A stretch of DNA of 12,473 nucleotides from assembly GCA_036848175.1 (NCBI GenBank), contig DAIUKO010000229.1, forward strand, positions 1 to 12,473, given 5' to 3'. The translations under genes and the position numbers were made by a program. This document shows positions 7,459-12,473 of the stretch, piece by piece. How positions within the stretch are numbered: position 1 is the first letter of the stretch; each line of letters opens with the position of its first letter. The notes beneath the pieces were generated by a model, which was not told the origin of the DNA, ran no database searches, and saw only the letters and a program-made list of their open reading frames with translations. Origin of the DNA: QHWF01 sp036848175 (GTDB lineage: Bacteria; Acidobacteriota; Vicinamibacteria; Vicinamibacterales; CAVVIG01).

Positions 7459-9299
7459 ACACATTGACTATGACCGCCGCCCTCGATGGAATACCAGTCG
7501 AGATGCAGCCCACTCGCGAAAGCCTCCAGGTCGTCATCACGGGACATGTCGATCACGGCAAGAGCACCGTCATCGGCCGGCTGCTGGCCGACACCGGATC
7601 GCTGCCCGAAGGCAAGCTCCAGCAGCTGAAGAATTACTGCGAGCGCAACGCCAAGCCGTTCGAATACGCCTTTCTGCTCGACGCATTGAAGGACGAGCGC
7701 GCGCAGGGCATCACCATCGACTCGGCGCGCGTGTTCTTCCGAACCGCGCGGCGGCAATACATCATCATCGACGCACCCGGCCACATCGAGTTCCTCAAGA
7801 ACATGGTGACCGGCGCGTCGCGCGCCGATGCGGCGCTGGTCGTCATCGACGCGAAGGAAGGCATCCAGGAGAACTCGCGCCGCCACGGCTATCTGCTGTC
7901 GATGCTCGGCATCCGTCAGGTCGTCGTCCTCGTCAACAAGATGGACCTCGTCGACTACCAGCAGTCAGTGTTCGACGATGTCGTTCGCGAGTACTCGGAG
8001 TTCCTCGACCAGGTGAACATTCAGCCGCGCCACTTCGTTCCGGTTGCCGCACACCCCGGCGACAACATTGCGCAGCCAAGCTCGCGCTTGCCCTGGTACG
8101 ACGGCCCGACGGTGCTCGCGGCGCTCGACGAGCTTCAGGCCCAGGCGCCGGCGGCGGATGCCGCGCTGCGGATGCCGGTCCAGGCCGTCTACAAGTTCAC
8201 CGAGCTCGACGACACGCGGCGCATCATCGCCGGCACGATCGAGTCGGGAACGCTGGCCGTCGGCGATGAGGTTGTGTTCTACCCGTCGGGCAAGAAGACC
8301 ACGATTGCATCGATTGAAGCGTTCAACAGACCGCTGCCCGAGCGCGCCGCCGCCGGCGAGGCGATGGGATTCACGATGAAGGATCAGGTGTACGTCGCGC
8401 GCGGCGAGATCGCCACGCGCGCCGACCAGCCGGCGCCCCACGTCACGACGCGGTTGAAGGCGAGCATCTTCTGGCTGGGCAAAACGCCGCTGCTCAAGAC
8501 GACGGAGTACAAGCTGAAACTCGGAACGGCGCGCGTGCCCGTGAGAGTGAGCTCGATCGAGCGGGTCATTGACGCGTCACACCTGGATCCAATCGCCGGT
8601 CACGACCGTGTGGAGCGCCATCAGGTTGCCGAGTGCGTCCTCGACCTGACGCGCCCGCTGGCGTTCGACGTCGCCGATGATCTCGCCGCCACCGGCCGAT
8701 TCGTTCTCGTCGACGGCTACGAAATCGCCGGCGGCGGCATCGTCCGCGCAGCGCTGCCCGATCCGCAGACCGCGGTGCGCGAGCAGGTGTTGCGCCGCAA
8801 CGTCAAGTGGGACCACAGCCGCGTGTCAGAGTCGCGACGGGCCGAGCGTTACAGCCAGCGCGCCGTTCTGCTCATCGTCACCGGCCACCAGTCGACGGAT
8901 CGCAAGGGACTTGCGCGGGAGATCGAGGCGCGGCTGTTCGAGGACGGCCGCTTCGTGTACTTCCTGGGCATGGGCAATCTGGTCCACGGCGTCGATGCCG
9001 ATCTCGAGTCACGCCACGAGGCGCGTCCCGAGCACTTGCGCCGGATGGGCGAAGTTGCGCACATCCTGCTCGACGCCGGCCTGATCGTGATCGCGGCGGC
9101 CGCCGGCCTCACGGCCGCGGAAGTCGAGTCGATCCGCACGGCGATCACCCACGACAGCGTCGCCACGGTGTGGCTCGGCGATCGAACGGGCAGCGATCTC
9201 GTGCCCGACCTGCATCTTCCCGACGACGACTCGACGGATCGGCCGTCTCGAGTCAAGGCGCTGCTGCAGCAGCATGGAGTCATCTACCGTGCAAGTTAG
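7455..9299 (+). CDS. cysN: Sulfate adenylyltransferase large subunit (CysN) fused to a degenerate APS-kinase-like domain
   Basis: A 614-residue protein starting at ATG 7455, which overlaps the previous stop. The N-terminal translation-factor-type GTPase has G1 GHVDHGKST (30-38), G2 GITID (85-89), G3 DAPGH (106-110) and G4 NKMD (161-164), followed by beta-barrel domains. With CysD it forms ATP sulfurylase, using GTP hydrolysis to drive APS formation from sulfate and ATP. Length and layout match CysN-CysC (NodQ-type) fusions. The C-terminal part, from about residue 465, follows the APS-kinase plan, but the P-loop position reads GHQSTDRKG (477-485) with no GK[ST]. Where CysC has LDGDVIR it reads LGMGNLV. 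This domain is therefore very unlikely to be a kinase. A complete CysC is encoded directly downstream. The fused domain may bind APS or PAPS, aid assembly, or be a relic. Confidence 0.93.
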   Translation: MNTLTMTAALDGIPVEMQPTRESLQVVITGHVDHGKSTVIGRLLADTGSLPEGKLQQLKNYCERNAKPFEYAFLLDALKDERAQGITIDSARVFFRTARRQYIIIDAPGHIEFLKNMVTGASRADAALVVIDAKEGIQENSRRHGYLLSMLGIRQVVVLVNKMDLVDYQQSVFDDVVREYSEFLDQVNIQPRHFVPVAAHPGDNIAQPSSRLPWYDGPTVLAALDELQAQAPAADAALRMPVQAVYKFTELDDTRRIIAGTIESGTLAVGDEVVFYPSGKKTTIASIEAFNRPLPERAAAGEAMGFTMKDQVYVARGEIATRADQPAPHVTTRLKASIFWLGKTPLLKTTEYKLKLGTARVPVRVSSIERVIDASHLDPIAGHDRVERHQVAECVLDLTRPLAFDVADDLAATGRFVLVDGYEIAGGGIVRAALPDPQTAVREQVLRRNVKWDHSRVSESRRAERYSQRAVLLIVTGHQSTDRKGLAREIEARLFEDGRFVYFLGMGNLVHGVDADLESRHEARPEHLRRMGEVAHILLDAGLIVIAAAAGLTAAEVESIRTAITHDSVATVWLGDRTGSDLVPDLHLPDDDSTDRPSRVKALLQQHGVIYRAS

Positions 9300-9843
9300 G
9301 GGATCGGGCGCCGTCCTCTGGTTCACCGGATTGTCGGGCTCCGGCAAGACGACGATTGCGCAGGAAGTCTGCGACGAGCTCGAACGCCAGGGGATCGCGG
9401 TCGAGTACCTCGACGGCGACGTGATCCGATCGGTCTTCCCGAACACCGGCTTCAGCCGCGAGGATCGCGACGCGCACGTGCGCCGGGTCGGCTTTCTCGC
9501 CAGCCGCCTCGAGCATCACGGGGTCGTCGTCATCGCGGCGCTCGTGTCTCCATACCGTGACTCGCGCGATTTCGTGCGGTCGCTGTGCCGCAATTTCATC
9601 GAGATTCACGTGTCGACGCCGCTCGACGTCTGCGAGTCGCGCGACGTCAAAGGGCTCTATGCGAAAGCGCGCCGCGGCGACATTCGGCAGTTCACCGGCA
9701 TCGACGATCCGTACGAAGCGCCGCTGCAGGCGGAGCTCGTCATCGACACGTCGCGCGTCACGCTCGAAGAGGCGACCGCGCTCGTGCTCGAACGTTTTGG
9801 CGTGATGGCGGAACGCCACGCGCCGGTATCGATCGGCTCATGA
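9274..9843 (+). CDS. cysC: Adenylyl-sulfate (APS) kinase
   Basis: A 189-residue protein that phosphorylates APS with ATP to give PAPS, the donor for the sulfotransferase at the start of the operon. It has an intact P-loop GLSGSGKTT (19-27), the DGD motif in YLDGDVIR (D47, D49), the GFSREDR signature (59-65), and the downstream lid region VKGLYAKARRG. The length is that of a normal single-domain CysC. ATG 9274 overlaps the end of cysN by 26 nt. A GTG at 9289 is a plausible alternative because GGAG (9276-9279) sits 9 nt before it and little is lost from the N-terminus. Its stop overlaps the cysQ start. It appears to supply the kinase activity that the fused domain of CysN has lost. Confidence 0.95.
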   Translation: MESSTVQVRGSGAVLWFTGLSGSGKTTIAQEVCDELERQGIAVEYLDGDVIRSVFPNTGFSREDRDAHVRRVGFLASRLEHHGVVVIAALVSPYRDSRDFVRSLCRNFIEIHVSTPLDVCESRDVKGLYAKARRGDIRQFTGIDDPYEAPLQAELVIDTSRVTLEEATALVLERFGVMAERHAPVSIGS

Positions 9844-10655
9844 AGTCCAACGCTCGCGAGACACCGGCCGCATCGTTCGAGACGCTCTCGCGCCTGGCGG
9901 GCATCGCCAGTGAGGCGGGACGCGCCGTGATGAGATTCTACGGACAGCCGTCCGGCGTGGAGCAGAAGGGCAACCTTGGCCCGGTGAGCGATGCCGACCG
10001 GGCATCGAACCGGATCATCGTCGACGCGCTTTGCGGCTGGGACTGTACCGTTCCGATCGTGTCGGAGGAATCGGATATCGCCGACTACCCGACGCGCTGC
10101 CACTGGACGCGTTTCTGGCTCGTCGATCCGCTCGACGGCACCAAGGAATTCCTGCGCGGGGATCCCGACTTCACCGTGAACATCGCGCTCATCGAAGGCG
10201 ATCGACCGGTGGCAGGCGTCGTGTTCGCGCCGGCTGCCGATGTCATGTACGTCGCCGCCCGCGGCCTCGGCGCATGGCGGCACGTCGGCGGCGGGTCTGC
10301 CGAGCGGCTCCAGTCGGCGCCGCCGCTGCCGGGACAGGCGCTCCGAGTCGTCGAGAGCCGGTCGCACCGTTCCGACGCGCTCGATCGTTTTCTGGCATCG
10401 CTGCCGGTGGCCGAACGTGTGCCGGTCGGAAGCTCGCTCAAGTTCTGCCGCGTCGCCGAAGGACGCGCCGATCTCTACGCCCGGATGAGCCCGATCATGG
10501 AATGGGACACGGCCGCCGGCGATTGCATCTATCGTTATTCGGGCGCGTCGGCCGAGCGGCCCTCGCCGCTTCGCTACAACAGCCGCGAGCTTCGCTTTCC
10601 GCAGTTCGTCATCGGCATCGACGCCAATCACGTCGATCGGCAGGTTGCTTCATGA
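9840..10655 (+). CDS. cysQ: 3'(2'),5'-bisphosphate nucleotidase CysQ (PAP phosphatase)
   Basis: A 271-residue member of the inositol-monophosphatase superfamily. Metal-site motifs are visible: the EE pair in SEESD (E76, E77), DPLDGT (96-101) and the C-terminal EWDTAAGD (221-228). The CysQ-type GTKEFLRGDPDFTVNIAL stretch separates it from plain inositol phosphatases. It hydrolyses PAP to AMP and phosphate. PAP is left over from each sulfotransferase reaction and inhibits sulfotransferases, so its place in this operon fits. ATG 9840 overlaps the cysC stop (ATGA) and is the first start that does not read deep into cysC; an open frame to 9585 exists but is antisense-like filler. It ends in another ATGA overlap with cysD. 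Confidence 0.94.
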   Translation: MKSNARETPAASFETLSRLAGIASEAGRAVMRFYGQPSGVEQKGNLGPVSDADRASNRIIVDALCGWDCTVPIVSEESDIADYPTRCHWTRFWLVDPLDGTKEFLRGDPDFTVNIALIEGDRPVAGVVFAPAADVMYVAARGLGAWRHVGGGSAERLQSAPPLPGQALRVVESRSHRSDALDRFLASLPVAERVPVGSSLKFCRVAEGRADLYARMSPIMEWDTAAGDCIYRYSGASAERPSPLRYNSRELRFPQFVIGIDANHVDRQVAS

Positions 10656-11533
10656 ATCATCTGGATCAGCTCGAGTCGCGCAGCGTTCACATCTTCCGCG
10701 AGGCCTACGCCGCGTTCGATCGCCTCGCGATGCTGTGGTCGATCGGCAAGGACAGCACCGTGCTGCTCTGGCTGGCGCGCAAAGCGTTCTTCGGTCACGT
10801 GCCGTTTCCGCTCGTCCACATCGACACGTCGTTCAAGATCCCCGAGATGATCGCCTATCGCGATCGCCTCGTCGCGCAGTGGAACCTGACGATGCTCTAC
10901 GGGCAGAACCGCGAGGCGCTCGACGCGCGTCGAACGTTCCCGGACGGCACGGTCGATCGGCTCACCTGCTGCAAGCAGCTCAAGACCGAGGCGCTCAAGC
11001 ACACGCTGAGCGGCGAGGCGCCGCGCTATCGATTCAACCATGAGACCAAGGCCTACGAGCTCGATCGCGACACCGAGCCGTTCACCGGCGTCATCGTCGG
11101 CGCGCGTGCCGACGAGGAAGGCAGCCGATCGAAGGAGCGCTACTTCTCGCCGCGCACGCAGTCGAACATCTGGGATGTCGCGGAGCAGCCGCCGGAATTC
11201 TGGAATCAGTACAAGACCGACTTCGCGCCCGGCACGCATGTGCGCATCCATCCGCTGCTCGACTGGACCGAGTTGAACGTGTGGGAGTACATCGAGCGCG
11301 AGCACATTCCGGTCGTCGATCTCTACTTCGACCATGGTGAGGGCACGCGCTACCGGTCGCTTGGCTGCGGCCCGTGCACCAACCGCGTCGAATCGACGGC
11401 GCGTTCGGCCGGCGACATCATCATCGAGCTGCGCAGCGGGAAGTTTGCGAACGTGGCCGAGCGATCGGGACGAGCGCAGGATGCGGAAGACGGCGGCGGC
11501 CTCGAGAGCCTGCGCCGGGACGGCTACATGTAA
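10652..11533 (+). CDS. cysD: Sulfate adenylyltransferase small subunit CysD
   Basis: A 293-residue protein of the PP-loop ATP-pyrophosphatase family. The PP-loop is SIGKDST (30-36), the form usual in CysD. Further family hallmarks are HIDTSFKIPEM, LTCCKQLKTEAL, VGARADEEGSRSKER, LDWTELNVWEYI and the C-terminal RSLGCGPCT (235-243). It catalyses APS and pyrophosphate formation from sulfate and ATP in complex with the CysN GTPase. ATG 10652 overlaps the cysQ stop. In the usual arrangement cysD comes immediately before cysN; here it is last of the four activation genes, with cysC and cysQ in between. It is complete, ending at TAA 11531-11533. Confidence 0.96.
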   Translation: MNHLDQLESRSVHIFREAYAAFDRLAMLWSIGKDSTVLLWLARKAFFGHVPFPLVHIDTSFKIPEMIAYRDRLVAQWNLTMLYGQNREALDARRTFPDGTVDRLTCCKQLKTEALKHTLSGEAPRYRFNHETKAYELDRDTEPFTGVIVGARADEEGSRSKERYFSPRTQSNIWDVAEQPPEFWNQYKTDFAPGTHVRIHPLLDWTELNVWEYIEREHIPVVDLYFDHGEGTRYRSLGCGPCTNRVESTARSAGDIIIELRSGKFANVAERSGRAQDAEDGGGLESLRRDGYM

Positions 11534-11547
11534 ACGCCGCGCGGCGT
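11534..11547. other. 14-bp perfect palindrome between cysD and the transporter gene
   Basis: ACGCCGCGCGGCGT is fully self-complementary and starts directly after the cysD stop codon. It has no T-tract, so it is not a standard terminator. It could form a small mRNA hairpin or cruciform that stabilises the upstream transcript or lowers expression of the next gene. Chance is possible in such GC-rich DNA. Confidence 0.45.
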
Positions 11548-11559
11548 GGGTGACCAACG

Positions 11560-12453
11560 GTGTCAGATTACGCGATCAATTTAATTCTCGTCACGCTGCT
11601 CGGCGCGACGGTCAACGGGGCCCTCGGTTACGGGTTCTCGTCGATCACCGTCCCGCTCGCGCTGCTGTTTCTCTCGAACCGCGTCCTCAATCCGGCGCTG
11701 GTCCTGATCGAGGTGGCGCTCAACGCGTACGTGCTGTTCGTCAATCGCGCGAGCATTCCGGCGGTGTGGCGGCGGATGGTCCCGATCGTGATCGGCCTGG
11801 CGCCCGGCATCGTCGTCGGCACGCTGATCATCTCGCACGTCAGCCCGGCGTGGATGAAGCTCGCGACGTTCGCCGTGCTGTTGCCGCTGATCATCGTGCA
11901 GGCGGCGGGCTACCGCCGTCCGATTCGAAGCGAGCGCTCGGCGGGTCTCGTGTTTGGCAGCGGCCTGGGTGTGCTGTACTCCGTGACCACGATCTCGGGG
12001 CCGCCGCTGGCGGTGGCGTTGAGCAATCAGGGTCTGGCGAAGCGCGAGTTCCGCGCCGCGCTCGGCATCGTGCGCCTCGCTGAATCGACGCTCACGGCGC
12101 TTGCGTATTATTGGTCCGGCATGATCACCGCGACCAGCCTCGGACTGATTCCGTACATCCTGCCGAGTGTCGCGATCGGCGTTCCCATCGGTGCGTTCGT
12201 CATCCGTCACGTCCGCGCCGAAACGTTCCGCCGCCTGTGTATGAGCTTTGACGCCTGGATCGTCGCGTTCGGCTGCTGCACGCTCCTGCGGGAGCTGCAC
12301 CTGGTCGAGGGACCCACCGCCTACTCGCTGCTCGTCGTCGTCAGCGCGATCGACGTCGTCTTGCTGGTGCGGTTCTTCTCGGCGCCGAAACCTCCATCGC
12401 TGCGCAGCACCGCAGCCGCGTACTCGGCCTCGACGGCATTGGGATCGTCCTGA
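11560..12453 (+). CDS. TSUP (TauE/SafE-type) membrane transporter
   Basis: A 297-residue, very hydrophobic protein with about eight likely membrane helices in two related halves. The first half opens with GATVNGALGYGFSSITVP (15-32), and the second repeats the signature as GSGLGVLYSVTTISGPPLA (133-151), the Gly-rich re-entrant pattern of the TauE/SafE (TSUP) family. Family members move sulfite, sulfonates, thiosulfate or related anions; direction is hard to infer. In a sulfate-activation operon, uptake of sulfate or export of a sulfur oxyanion is the likeliest role. It starts at GTG 11560, 26 nt after cysD, with only a weak purine-rich stretch (GTGGGTGA) upstream. No other in-frame start fits better. 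It ends 20 bp before the window edge, and no terminator is visible. Confidence 0.85.
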   Translation: MSDYAINLILVTLLGATVNGALGYGFSSITVPLALLFLSNRVLNPALVLIEVALNAYVLFVNRASIPAVWRRMVPIVIGLAPGIVVGTLIISHVSPAWMKLATFAVLLPLIIVQAAGYRRPIRSERSAGLVFGSGLGVLYSVTTISGPPLAVALSNQGLAKREFRAALGIVRLAESTLTALAYYWSGMITATSLGLIPYILPSVAIGVPIGAFVIRHVRAETFRRLCMSFDAWIVAFGCCTLLRELHLVEGPTAYSLLVVVSAIDVVLLVRFFSAPKPPSLRSTAAAYSASTALGSS

Positions 12454-12473
12454 TCCAGTCGCATCGGCGAGGC

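Larger units (their letters stand above)
5093..12453 (+). other. Predicted seven-gene sulfation operon
   Basis: Seven co-directional genes with overlapping or nearly touching ends. The sulfotransferase to glycosyltransferase junction is GTGA; glycosyltransferase to cysN, cysC to cysQ and cysQ to cysD junctions are ATGA; cysN and cysC overlap by 26 nt or less; and 26 nt separate cysD from the transporter gene. The overlaps and mostly weak Shine-Dalgarno sites suggest translational coupling from one mRNA. The set covers sulfate transport (inferred), activation, transfer and PAP recycling, but contains no reductase. Confidence 0.82.

Overview
The window is a GC-rich bacterial segment with two divergent transcription units. 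The strong G+C bias at third codon positions and the large secreted FG-GAP/HYR protein suit a GC-rich soil or sediment bacterium. Acidobacteriota (Vicinamibacteria-like) is my guess, but nothing here fixes the taxonomy. I saw no RNA gene, CRISPR array, insertion sequence or phage gene.

Positions 1 to about 4587 (minus strand) hold one very long open frame whose 3' end runs out of the window. It encodes a secreted modular protein. In order it has a signal peptide, seven Asp-rich FG-GAP/VCBS repeats (probably a seven-bladed, calcium-binding beta-propeller), one bacterial Ig-like domain, three HYR domains, a divergent HYR-like domain, a linker module, a PKD-like domain, and at least six more HYR domains. 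The HYR domains lie on an exact 237-bp (79-residue) period, and those nearest the window edge are the most alike. Many long open frames on both strands across this region are only shadows of this gene.

Positions about 4588-5092 are a non-coding divergent interval with an AT-rich patch and three small perfect or near-perfect hairpins. One of these looks like a short intrinsic terminator or attenuator.

Positions 5093-12453 (plus strand) form a tightly packed seven-gene operon: PAPS-dependent sulfotransferase, GT4 glycosyltransferase, CysN fused to an APS-kinase-like domain, stand-alone APS kinase CysC, PAP phosphatase CysQ, ATP sulfurylase small subunit CysD, and a TSUP (TauE/SafE-type) membrane transporter. 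Most junctions are 4-nt or 26-nt overlaps. CysD and CysN make APS from sulfate and ATP, CysC makes PAPS, the sulfotransferase uses it, and CysQ removes the inhibitory by-product PAP. The glycosyltransferase probably builds the acceptor and the transporter probably moves a sulfur oxyanion. No PAPS or sulfite reductase is present, so the cassette looks built for sulfating a glycoconjugate, as in nodH-nodPQ systems, and not for cysteine synthesis.

The most notable point is that the APS-kinase domain fused to CysN has lost its P-loop and its DGD motif, while an intact CysC follows immediately. The fused domain may be a regulatory or structural relic.
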